Of a DNA stretch of 5,899 nt, positions 1-5,540 are shown one piece after another. A program made the position numbers and the translations under genes. The DNA comes from Legionellaceae bacterium (lineage in GTDB: Bacteria > Pseudomonadota > Gammaproteobacteria > Legionellales > Legionellaceae). Position 1 is the stretch's first letter. Every line of letters starts with the position of its first letter. The notes under the pieces are model-generated. The model ran no database searches and had not been told where the DNA came from. It saw only the letters and a program-made list of their open reading frames with translations. The stretch covers positions 1 to 5,899 of the forward strand of contig CANNIJ010000088.1 of the NCBI GenBank assembly GCA_947505025.1. The letters are read 5' to 3'.

Positions 1-1
1 A

Positions 2-460
2 AGACAGGTATTGTCTAACATTGGTATATCTATGAATTTTCCAATTATACAAGGTGGTTTGGTTGTCAGCCAAACCAGACAAGCTGAATATAACTATCAA
101 ACCAGCAGTCAACAATTAGAAAAGGTTTATCGTGGATTAGTGGTGGGTGGAAAAATTGCTTTTAATAATGTGATTGCTGGAATTCAAAAGGTAAAAGCCG
201 ATCGTAAAACTGTATTCTCACAACAAGCTAGTTTGGATAGTGTCAATGATCAATATTTGGCTGGAACTAGAACCATGACAGACGTAGTCCTGGCTCAACG
301 TAACCTGTATGAAGCACAAGAGCAATTAGCCAAGGACCAGTATAATGTCATTAATGCCACATTAAAACTCAAATATGTGGCTGGTACTTTGACTGTGGAT
401 GATTTAGAGGAAGTAAATGCCTGGTTGAATACAAAAAATAAAATTGCTAGAGCTCATTGA
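2..460 (+). CDS. tolC: TolC-family outer membrane efflux channel, C-terminal part (5' end outside window)
   Basis: TolC forms a trimeric outer-membrane and periplasmic channel that works with tripartite drug-efflux pumps and type I secretion systems. The reading frame is already open at base 2 (R-Q-V-L before the TTG at 11), so the gene starts upstream and TTG 11 is not a start. The segment opens with GISMNFPIIQGG, matching GLSFSLPIYQGG of E. coli TolC, where the beta strand turns back into the coiled-coil helices. It continues through SQTRQAEYNY, FNN, QYLAGTRTMTDVV (E. coli GYSVGTRTIVDVL) and LKYVAGTLTVDDL (E. coli IKSALGTLNEQDL). It ends shortly after that motif, so it lacks the long disordered tail of E. 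coli TolC. The next gene is convergent, so tolC is the last gene of its transcript. Family assignment is firm; the specific pump partner cannot be told. Confidence 0.93.
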   Translation, partial: RQVLSNIGISMNFPIIQGGLVVSQTRQAEYNYQTSSQQLEKVYRGLVVGGKIAFNNVIAGIQKVKADRKTVFSQQASLDSVNDQYLAGTRTMTDVVLAQRNLYEAQEQLAKDQYNVINATLKLKYVAGTLTVDDLEEVNAWLNTKNKIARAH

Positions 461-481
461 GTGTCTGGAGGGTTATGTAGG

Positions 482-514
482 CTGCGGTACTAAACACAAG
501 TTTTACTACCGCAG
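482..514. terminator. Hairpin between convergent genes, probable bidirectional terminator
   Basis: CTGCGGTA (482-489) pairs perfectly with TACCGCAG (507-514). After one C/C mismatch, TAAA (491-494) pairs with TTTA (502-505), leaving a 7-base loop. It lies in the 70-base gap between the ends of tolC and the minus-strand gene at 531-917, where a shared terminator is expected. Neither side has a clear T-run, so intrinsic termination is inferred from position and stem only. Confidence 0.45.
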
Positions 515-530
515 GCAAATGACCAGTAAA

Positions 531-917
531 TTACTTACAGCCTCTACCATAGCCAATTATGTAATTATCATTTTTAAAGGATTTATAGAATCTTGATTTG
601 CATGTTGATTGGCCAACCTTTGGATCAGAAATTTCATATTGCCCATGTTTCATGACCTCACTAACAATTTTAGGGTCAAGATCTTTGTCTGCGAGTACTT
701 TGTGTGAGGTGAATAATCTTACATAACCACCACTACCGTTCTTACCAAATAGACTAGCATTATGGTCGCCTTTGTGAAATGACGAGAATAATTTGCTTAG
801 TTTGGAGTTAATCTTATCCACAGATTTCTCCATCGCAGAGTCTGCACATGCTATGTTTAACCCAGCTGCCAATGTAATCAACAGAGCCAGCTTATTTATT
901 CCCTTGAAATGTGTCAT
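531..917 (-). CDS. Small secreted protein of unknown function (128 aa)
   Basis: I do not recognise this family. The ATG at 917 is preceded by a strong Shine-Dalgarno GGAGG (928-924) six bases upstream, which fixes the start. Residues 1-25 form a classic signal peptide: basic N-terminus with K5 and K9, a hydrophobic stretch LALLITLAAGL, and an A-C-A cleavage site before D26. C24 precedes the predicted cut and lacks a good lipobox (N-I-A-C), so a periplasmic or secreted form is more likely than a lipoprotein. Residues 29-48 look like an amphipathic helix rich in K and S. The mature part keeps two cysteines, C106 and C127, able to form one disulfide around the C-terminal KSFKNDNYIIGYGRG segment. 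It is lysine-rich and probably basic. The gene stands alone, convergent with tolC and divergent from the lipoprotein gene at 1114. Confidence 0.75.
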   Translation of the reverse strand: MTHFKGINKLALLITLAAGLNIACADSAMEKSVDKINSKLSKLFSSFHKGDHNASLFGKNGSGGYVRLFTSHKVLADKDLDPKIVSEVMKHGQYEISDPKVGQSTCKSRFYKSFKNDNYIIGYGRGCK

Positions 918-935
918 TTTTATCCTCCAAATGGA

Positions 936-949
936 TTTTATTAATAAAA
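936..949. repeat. Perfect 14-bp AT-rich palindrome in the leader of the 531-917 gene
   Basis: TTTTATTAATAAAA is its own reverse complement. It sits just upstream (minus strand) of the GGAGG ribosome binding site of the secreted-protein gene. It could be an operator half-site pair or a weak leader hairpin. AT-rich palindromes of this length also arise by chance. Confidence 0.3.
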
Positions 950-1050
950 CAGAAAAAATTCTATCACTAGTATTTATAGCACATAATTGGAACTAACAAT
1001 CTAATCACCCGCGTACCCCCTCACTGCAATGGATTTTTAAGTCCAATTAT

Positions 1051-1079
1051 TTGATTAAATATTAGTCGTAAACTACAAT
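1051..1079 (+). promoter_or_regulatory. Sigma70-type promoter for the small lipoprotein gene
   Basis: TTGATT (1051-1056, four of six matches to the -35 consensus) and TACAAT (1074-1079, five of six matches to the -10) are separated by the ideal 17 bases. Transcription would begin near 1086, giving a leader of about 28 bases that contains the AAGGA ribosome binding site (1102-1106), seven bases before the ATG at 1114. Confidence 0.5.
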
Positions 1080-1113
1080 ATAAGAACCAATATGGCAAAA
1101 AAAGGATTAAAAT

Positions 1114-1302
1114 ATGAAACGTAAATTTATTGCAGGTTTTATCGTCTGCGGCATATTATTACTCACGGGTTGTTGTACCGATCAATTTTCTTGTGGCAAC
1201 GTCAGCATGAACTATGTTGTGGCTACACCATCATGCTCAAGTTGTAATACATGTAGTACCTGCGGATACGACAGTAGTTATACTTATAGCGGATGGTATT
1301 AG
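1114..1302 (+). CDS. Very small Cys-rich lipoprotein (62 aa), function unknown
   Basis: Not a family I recognise. The start ATG 1114 has an AAGGA ribosome binding site seven bases upstream. The N-terminus MKRKFIAGFIVCGILLLTGC is a textbook lipoprotein signal: three basic residues, a hydrophobic core and the lipobox L17-T18-G19-C20, so C20 should be lipidated and anchored in a membrane. The mature part is only about 43 residues and has six further cysteines: C21, C27, and C41, C44, C47, C50 in strict CxxCxxCxxC spacing. The C-terminus is Tyr/Ser-rich (GYDSSYTYSGWY). The four-cysteine repeat could bind a metal or form disulfides; neither is shown. The gene is monocistronic by context, with its own promoter, and faces the end of the usp gene. 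Confidence 0.75.
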   Translation: MKRKFIAGFIVCGILLLTGCCTDQFSCGNVSMNYVVATPSCSSCNTCSTCGYDSSYTYSGWY

Positions 1303-1310
1303 GTTACGGT

Positions 1311-1353
1311 TACAATTCACCCGACCAAGCCGGGCTTATTTGGATGAATTGTA
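1311..1353. terminator. Hairpin between the lipoprotein gene and the convergent usp gene
   Basis: TACAATTCA (1311-1319) pairs perfectly with TGAATTGTA (1345-1353). Inside lies a second pairing, CCCG (1320-1323) with CGGG (1331-1334). The position, 8 bases after the plus-strand stop and 28 bases past the minus-strand stop, suits a bidirectional terminator. There is no T-run, so the function is inferred. Confidence 0.4.
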
Positions 1354-1381
1354 GCTGACAAATAACTGAGCAACTGATTTA

Positions 1382-1801
1382 CTACAAAAGTAAGATATTA
1401 CATGGTGCGCGCGTAACCAAAGTATGTGCGCTACTTTCAAACCAAGCTGGAATGTTATGCGCTGTATGATGGCCTATAATCAATAGCTCGGCTGCCAAAG
1501 ATTGAAGTTTGAGTAACACATGCTGTTGAATCGACCCTATTTCCACAAACTGATTATCTAATGGGATATCTAAGGCTTCCCCAAGTGCTGCCATTACAGC
1601 TTGTGCATCCACTTTTAGCGATACCGGTCGGTCAAACTCTGCAAACCCTAAGCCCTGAGCCAGCTGTAAACTTGCGGGTAACTCAATCACATGCAACAAG
1701 TACAGTTTAGCCTTAAAATGACGGGCAAAATCAGCGGCTTTCTCACATATGCTATAATGTTCGGAACTTAAATCAGTGGCATGTAATATTACATTATACA
1801 T
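1382..1801 (-). CDS. Universal stress protein, UspA subtype (139 aa)
   Basis: A single Usp domain of typical length. It opens with the first strand YNVILHATDLS, aligning with YKHILIAVDLS of E. coli UspA, and D10 takes the usual Asp position. Strand KLYLLHV (32-38) follows. The C-terminal LLIIGHH (107-113 region) and SSAHTLVTRAPCNILLL match the E. coli UspA arrangement GHHQDFWSKLMSSARQL. The ATP-binding form of the family carries G-x2-G-x9-G-S/T; here the second Gly and the GS pair are replaced (GHHT and ESS), as in E. coli UspA, so ATP binding is doubtful. Usp proteins are cytoplasmic dimers linked to stress survival; the client process is unknown. The AGG ribosome binding site at 1807-1805 lies only three bases from the ATG, which is short. 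It begins 31 bases after folK and may be cotranscribed with pcnB-folK. Confidence 0.88.
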   Translation of the reverse strand: MYNVILHATDLSSEHYSICEKAADFARHFKAKLYLLHVIELPASLQLAQGLGFAEFDRPVSLKVDAQAVMAALGEALDIPLDNQFVEIGSIQQHVLLKLQSLAAELLIIGHHTAHNIPAWFESSAHTLVTRAPCNILLL

Positions 1802-1832
1802 TTTCCTGGCTCCAGATCTCTGACCATGCTAT

Positions 1833-2276
1833 CTATAGTGTAGTGTATTTTCCAAAACTATCGTATGTAAATAGTTGCGGCGCAATTTCCATCAATGGTT
1901 GCAATACGAAATCACGTTGCAACAAATGTGGATGAGGTATAATTAATTCAGATTTGTTGATAACCAGATCACCGTACAATAAAATATCCAAATCAATCGT
2001 ACGCGGTCCCCACTTTATTTTTCTTGCGCGCAACTGATTATGCTCAATCAATTGCAGATATTTAAGTAATTTTTCCGGCGCCAGTGCTGTGTGCAGCTCA
2101 ACCACCATATTACAAAATCCTGGTTGAGCGGTAAAGCCCCAAGGGGGTGAACAATAAACGCTGGATTTTTTGTTAATAACAGTACGCGGTAATGCTGATA
2201 AACCACGCACTGCTAGAATTAGTTGCCGGCGTGGAACATTTAGATTGCTGCCTAATCCTATATAACATAAGTTCAA
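1833..2276 (-). CDS. folK: HPPK, 6-hydroxymethyl-7,8-dihydropterin pyrophosphokinase (147 aa)
   Basis: FolK transfers pyrophosphate from ATP to 6-hydroxymethyl-7,8-dihydropterin, the step before dihydropteroate synthase in folate synthesis; it is cytoplasmic. Motifs in order: YIGLGSNL (5-12), SPPWGFTAQPGFCNMVVEL (43-61, pterin-binding loop), WGPRTIDLDILLYG (89-102) with the Mg-binding pair D95 and D97, then IPHPHLLQRDFVLQPLMEIAP (113-133). Length matches the family. The start is TTG 2276: no ATG or GTG lies between it and the in-frame TAA at 2288-2286, and a good AAGG (2287-2284) sits seven bases upstream. The TTG shares TTGA with the pcnB stop (TGA 2275-2273), so the genes overlap by four bases and are probably translationally coupled. 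One small oddity: the basic residues before WGPRT (R83, R85) are shifted by one relative to E. coli. Confidence 0.95.
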   Translation of the reverse strand: MNLCYIGLGSNLNVPRRQLILAVRGLSALPRTVINKKSSVYCSPPWGFTAQPGFCNMVVELHTALAPEKLLKYLQLIEHNQLRARKIKWGPRTIDLDILLYGDLVINKSELIIPHPHLLQRDFVLQPLMEIAPQLFTYDSFGKYTTL

Positions 2277-3571
2277 CGTGCCACCTTAATCGTCTTCTTG
2301 CTTAGTTCTTTGATCATTTTAACCTGCTGCGATTCGGGTACATCCTGAAATATAGTCCACCAATCAGCTAAAGCCAACATCTCATTATCCACTAATGCAC
2401 GCAATGCAAGAAAGTCATATGCTGCACGAAAGCGTGGATGAGTCAATAATTGGTACGCTCTGGTTCCGGTGCGTTTGTGAAAACGAAATTGTAATAACCA
2501 AATTTCACGAATAATTTGCGTGAAGCGCTTAGGAATACTCACGATTTTATTTTGCTGAGTAATGACATGTGACATGGCTTGTTCTAATGCCGGCAAAGGA
2601 TCCATCCCATCAGCTTTTAAGGCTAGCATATTCGACAGCACAGGAAACCAAAGCAACGCTGCATAAATAAATGCAGGTGTTACTGGCTGATCTGCTTGAA
2701 TACGCTTATCTGTGCTGGCCAAAGTTAAGTTCAATAATGCATATACTGGATATTGTTCCACGACTGCCTGTGTCTGAGGAAACAAATGCGCAAACAAACC
2801 ATATTCAACTAATAATTCTTGTACGCGCAAGCCATGACCAGACTGATAAAGTTTAATCATTTCGTCAAATAAACGCGAACCCGACACATGTAAAATCAAA
2901 TGATTTAATGTGTGTATTGGATCTGAGGTCTCGGGTGTTAATTGAAAATCTAATTTTGCGCAAAAACGCACGGCACGTAACATTCGTACAGGATCTTCCT
3001 GGTAACGTTTTGCTGGTTCACCAATCATACGTAACAATCCGCTACTGATGTCAGTCAAACCTCCAGTTAGATCAACTATCGCTTCGTCAGCTTCACAGTA
3101 ATATAATGCATTAACTGTAAAATCACGTCGCCAAGCATCATCCTCTAAAGTTCCATAAACATTATCTCGAATCAACATGCCATGTTCATTAGTTTGTTGA
3201 TTGACATCCACCGCGGCATGACCACGGAAAGTGCTCACTTCGATGATTTCTCGATGATACAGAATATGCGCCAATTTAAAGCGTCGACCAATTATGCGTG
3301 CGTTCCGGAACAAGCGTCGAATTTGCTGTGGTGTTGCATCGGTCGAAACATCAAAATCCTTGGGAGCTTTACCTAACAATAAATCTCGTACCCCGCCACC
3401 AACCAAGTATGCTTGAAACCCAGCTTGATGTAAGCCTGTCAAAACATTTAATGCATTTGTACTAATGTCTGCTTTTGAAATAGAATGCTGATTACCTGGA
3501 ATCACATGGCTTGGATTGACTATTTGATGACGATGCTTGGGTTTTCGCAACAATTTTTTTATAAAATTAAT
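2273..3571 (-). CDS. pcnB: Poly(A) polymerase I, probable ATC or ATT start
   Basis: PcnB adds 3' poly(A) tails to RNAs, which promotes their degradation. Counting from TTG 3553, motifs are LVGGGVRDLLLG (50-61), KDFDVSTDATP (65-75) with catalytic D66 and D68, IIEVSTFRG (103-111), RRDFTVNALYY (142-152) and EDPVRMLRAVRF (186-197, RNA and ATP binding neck), followed by a helical C-terminal half with KRTGTRAYQLLTHPRFRAAYDFLALR. It lacks the long Arg-rich tail of E. coli PcnB. Start: TTG 3553 has no ribosome binding site. The frame stays open to a TAA at 3589-3587, and INFIKKLLRK, encoded upstream of and across that TTG, aligns with ANFCRKVLSR near the N-terminus of E. coli PcnB, whose start codon is AUU. 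I therefore prefer ATT 3571 or ATC 3574, with AGG at 3585-3583 as a weak ribosome binding site; this gives 432 or 433 residues. It heads the pcnB-folK-usp cluster. Confidence 0.93.
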   Translation of the reverse strand: MNFIKKLLRKPKHRHQIVNPSHVIPGNQHSISKADISTNALNVLTGLHQAGFQAYLVGGGVRDLLLGKAPKDFDVSTDATPQQIRRLFRNARIIGRRFKLAHILYHREIIEVSTFRGHAAVDVNQQTNEHGMLIRDNVYGTLEDDAWRRDFTVNALYYCEADEAIVDLTGGLTDISSGLLRMIGEPAKRYQEDPVRMLRAVRFCAKLDFQLTPETSDPIHTLNHLILHVSGSRLFDEMIKLYQSGHGLRVQELLVEYGLFAHLFPQTQAVVEQYPVYALLNLTLASTDKRIQADQPVTPAFIYAALLWFPVLSNMLALKADGMDPLPALEQAMSHVITQQNKIVSIPKRFTQIIREIWLLQFRFHKRTGTRAYQLLTHPRFRAAYDFLALRALVDNEMLALADWWTIFQDVPESQQVKMIKELSKKTIKVAR

Positions 3572-3671
3572 GATGGTTTTCGCCTGTTAATGACTATGAT
3601 AGTAATGGATGATAACGAAATTTACCCTTAAAAGGTAGATCATATGTATCCTTTATTCGGAGAATAATCAC

Positions 3672-4385
3672 ATGATGTGGTTAAATGATATATCTGGACT
3701 GCTAGCCTTGATAGCCTTAGAAATTGTCCTGGGTATAGATAATTTAATTTTCCTTGCAGTTTTTGTAGATAAATTGCCGGCTAGCAAACGTGTGCGTGCA
3801 CGTGCTATGGGTTTAACCATGGCATGGATCATGCGCTTGGCCCTACTGGCATCCACTTTATGGATGATCAAATGGACGCACCCTATACTTATTATGGCAA
3901 ATCTATCTTTTTCACTACGGGATTTATTATTCATTCTGGGCGGATTCTTTTTAATTGCTAAAGCTACACAAGAAATTCATAATGAAGTCGAACCCACTAA
4001 AACAAAAAAAATATCATCTGTAAAAGCATCTAACTTATTTTATCTTGTAGTTATGCAAATTGCAGTCATGGATCTGATTTTTTCATTTGATAGTGTTTTA
4101 ACCGCAATTGGATTAACTAACAATATTTATGTGATGTTTTGTTCGATTACACTTGCTATATTAGTGATGTTATATGCCAGTGAGAGTGTGGGAAATTTCA
4201 TTGCCCGCCACCCTACCGTCAAAATGTTAGCCTTAAGTTTTTTAATTTTAATTGGAACTCTATTAGTTGCTGATGGATTATCTTTTCATGTACCGCGAGG
4301 TTACTTATACTTTGCCATGGGATTTGCATTTAGTGTGGAATCTTTAAATCTATTAAAACATGCACGCCGTCACAAGGACAAATAG
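3672..4385 (+). CDS. TerC-family integral membrane protein, YgdQ-like (237 aa)
   Basis: TerC-family proteins are inner-membrane proteins with seven or so helices; several are linked to tellurite resistance or manganese export and metalation of exported enzymes, but the YgdQ branch is poorly defined. Signature motifs: LEIVLGIDNLIFLAV (16-30), MRLALL (54-59), SLRDLLFILGGFFLIAKATQEIH (81-103), the second acidic motif DLIFSFDSVLTAIGL (134-148), RHPTVKMLALSFLILIG (179-195), HVPRGYLYFAM (206-216) and SVESLNLL (221-228). E and D in the LGIDN and FSFDS motifs are the likely cation site. Length equals E. coli YgdQ. GGAG (3659-3662) lies nine bases before ATG 3672; ATG 3675 is also possible. The stop is followed two bases later by hemJ, so the two form one operon. 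The 118-base gap to pcnB is too short for a yybP-ykoY manganese riboswitch, and I see none. Confidence 0.9.
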   Translation: MMWLNDISGLLALIALEIVLGIDNLIFLAVFVDKLPASKRVRARAMGLTMAWIMRLALLASTLWMIKWTHPILIMANLSFSLRDLLFILGGFFLIAKATQEIHNEVEPTKTKKISSVKASNLFYLVVMQIAVMDLIFSFDSVLTAIGLTNNIYVMFCSITLAILVMLYASESVGNFIARHPTVKMLALSFLILIGTLLVADGLSFHVPRGYLYFAMGFAFSVESLNLLKHARRHKDK

Positions 4386-4386
4386 T

Positions 4387-4818
4387 ATGCCCGGATTAAT
4401 CTGTAAAGCGTTACATATAATTGCAATGGTGGCATGGTTTGCCGGGTTATTTTATTTACCACGCCTGTTTGTGTATCATGCGCTCGCAGTGGATACAATC
4501 AGCATAAACCGCTTTAAAACCATGGAGTATCGGCTATATTATGCTATCTCATGGCCCGCAGCGGTTTTAACCACATTTTTTGGTCTAGGGCTAATGAGTG
4601 CAAATTTTGCTTATTACTCAAACTCAGGCTGGATGCGTGCTAAATTAATCCTAGTTACCATCTTGTGGGGATATCATCTTTCCTGTGGTCATTTTGTGCG
4701 TGCCTTTGCTGGTGACAAGAACGATCGCAGCGCGAAATTTTATCGCTTCTACAACGAAATTCCCACGCTGCTCTTGATTGGCATAGTTATGTTGGTGATT
4801 ATAACACCGCGTTTTTAA
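4387..4818 (+). CDS. hemJ: HemJ-type protoporphyrinogen IX oxidase (143 aa)
   Basis: HemJ is a small inner-membrane protein with four to five helices that oxidises protoporphyrinogen IX to protoporphyrin IX, the penultimate step of heme synthesis in bacteria lacking HemG and HemY. The family hallmarks are clear: KALHIIAMVAWFAGLFYLPRLFVYHA (7-32) with the conserved H10, then WPAAVLTTFFGLGL (56-69), GWMRAKLILVTILWGYH (81-97) with the conserved Lys K86, and FYRFYNEIPTLLLIGIVMLVI (118-138). The start is ATG 4387: it gives the family-typical N-terminus, and AAGGA (4374-4378) inside the end of the upstream gene lies eight bases before it. An in-frame ATG at 4360 would add nine unrelated residues. 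It follows the TerC-family gene by one base after the stop and is probably translationally coupled. No clear terminator follows. Confidence 0.93.
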   Translation: MPGLICKALHIIAMVAWFAGLFYLPRLFVYHALAVDTISINRFKTMEYRLYYAISWPAAVLTTFFGLGLMSANFAYYSNSGWMRAKLILVTILWGYHLSCGHFVRAFAGDKNDRSAKFYRFYNEIPTLLLIGIVMLVIITPRF

Positions 4819-5012
4819 ACGCCAAAGTACTAGAGCGTGTTGACAATTACTCGCCAACGCTCGAGTGCCGCAGCCATATAATTAACTACAAGTAGAAACA
4901 TAAACAACTTTGAATGCTTCTCTAGCCTTATTGTAGCGAAATGGTATGGATAAGACCTGACTGCTCGGTGTGATTTATCGTTTATTGGCACCAATGCGCC
5001 CTAGATGTAAAA
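4819..5012. other. Mostly non-coding stretch after hemJ; possible decayed transposase tail on the minus strand
   Basis: No convincing gene on the plus strand. GAGCG (4833-4837) can pair with CGCTC (4858-4862), but no T-run follows, so it is a weak terminator candidate for hemJ. On the minus strand a frame without stops runs from 4997 down to a TAG at 4832-4830, about 55 codons. Its end, with ATIRLEKH and NYMAAALERW, faintly resembles the C-terminal tail of IS5-family transposases (an IATRYDK-like motif, then a hydrophobic segment with AAA and W). There is no good start codon or ribosome binding site. This is a guess at a remnant, not a called gene. Confidence 0.25.
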
Positions 5013-5041
5013 TTGACAAAAATTGATTCTAGGCCTATATA
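5013..5041 (+). promoter_or_regulatory. Near-consensus sigma70 promoter upstream of the Cys-rich peptide gene
   Basis: TTGACA (5013-5018, perfect -35) is followed after 17 bases by TATATA (5036-5041, -10 like). A second, weaker pair is staggered ten bases on: TTGATT (5023-5028), 17 bases, TATATA (5046-5051). The octamer AAAATTGA is repeated at 5009-5016 and 5019-5026, one helical turn apart. Transcription would start near 5048 and give a leader of roughly 220 bases before the ATG at 5268. Confidence 0.5.
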
Positions 5042-5090
5042 TATTTATATAGGCAGAAATACTCACAAAAAAAACAAAATTAGGCCTATA
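5030..5090. repeat. TAGGCCTATA direct repeat pair with an inverted copy; operator-like
   Basis: TAGGCCTATA occurs at 5030-5039 and again at 5081-5090, 51 bases apart; each contains the perfect palindrome TAGGCCTA. Between them, GCCTATATA (5033-5041) forms a perfect inverted repeat with TATATAGGC (5046-5054), overlapping the promoter -10. CCTAGA (5000-5005) and TCTAGG (5028-5033) also flank the -35. The arrangement around a promoter suggests protein binding sites, but an insertion-sequence end is equally possible. Confidence 0.4.
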
Positions 5091-5267
5091 AGCCCCAAGG
5101 AAATTACACTTTAAGACCACTGCAAAGTTGTTTGATAGACGGTGAATATATCAGCAGTTGATATAACGGACTATTAAAGAGTTGTAGTCTAGTCATTTAA
5201 AAAATATCCCTGGATTTGAATCCAATTCCGCATAAAACTCAAATGGGTGGATTTTCGGAGAATCAAA

Positions 5268-5459
5268 ATGAAGACTTTATCGCAAATTATTATACTTAGT
5301 GCAATGTGCTTATACTGCATAAGTGCATCTTCAGCTACGTGTCCCTGCGCCTCTTCGGATGCGGCTTGTATAGAAGAGGCGACACTGAGCACCGGAGCTT
5401 GCTGCATACCATCAGCAAGTTATCCAGACGGCTGTTGTGGAGATGGCTGCCCAGGATAA
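5268..5459 (+). CDS. Secreted Cys-rich small peptide (63 aa), function unknown
   Basis: No family recognised. The start is ATG 5268, with GGAG (5257-5260) seven bases upstream; a GTG at 5247 would extend the frame but would spoil the signal peptide. Residues 1-23 are a clear signal peptide: K2, the hydrophobic core LSQIIILSAMCLYCI, and the cleavage site S-S-A before T24. The mature chain is about 40 residues with eight cysteines, in the order CxC, six residues, C, ten residues, CC, nine residues, CC, three residues, C. This could hold four disulfides, giving a compact toxin-, defensin- or granulin-like knot; the paired cysteines recall granulin repeats only superficially. It is rich in A, S, G and D and nearly free of basic residues after the signal, so it is not a typical cationic antimicrobial peptide. 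The frame continues open beyond the TAA into the transposase remnant. Surrounded by insertion-sequence debris, it may be horizontally acquired. Confidence 0.6.
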   Translation: MKTLSQIIILSAMCLYCISASSATCPCASSDAACIEEATLSTGACCIPSASYPDGCCGDGCPG

Positions 5460-5540
5460 TATGGCACCGGCACGCTGGCGGTGGGGAGCAGTTGTCAAAA
5501 CGCCCTAGTATGGAGCATGTCCTGGGGTACGGGGGAAAGG

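Noticed and set aside
793..996. Plus-strand open frame overlapping the start of the secreted-protein gene.
   Set aside because: It is antisense to a gene with a strong ribosome binding site and signal peptide and has no supporting signals of its own.
3554..3671. yybP-ykoY manganese riboswitch ahead of the TerC-family gene.
   Set aside because: Such switches precede some TerC-family genes, but this gap is short, AT-rich and without the expected paired helices and loops.
3668..3934. Long minus-strand open frame (88 codons) antisense to the TerC-family gene.
   Set aside because: It mirrors the well-supported TerC-family coding sequence, has no ribosome binding site worth noting, and its product shows no domain; it is a shadow frame.
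4360..4389. Upstream ATG 4360 as the hemJ start.
   Set aside because: It would add nine residues not seen in the family, and the AAGGA at 4374-4378 is correctly placed only for ATG 4387.
5211..5224. TGGATTTGAATCCA resembles a tRNA T-arm and could mark a tRNA-end attachment site.
   Set aside because: It lacks the TTC of the T-loop, and no anticodon arm, D-arm or acceptor stem can be built upstream; it is more simply a short palindrome in the leader of the Cys-rich gene.
5268..5459. Bufferin-type or other modified peptide cluster with a MNIO (DUF692) enzyme.
   Set aside because: No modification enzyme or partner gene is present in the window, and the cysteine spacing does not match the bufferin patterns I know.
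5465..5483. CACCG/CGGTG hairpin just after the Cys-rich gene as a terminator.
   Set aside because: Only a 5-bp stem with a 9-base loop and no T-run; too weak to call.
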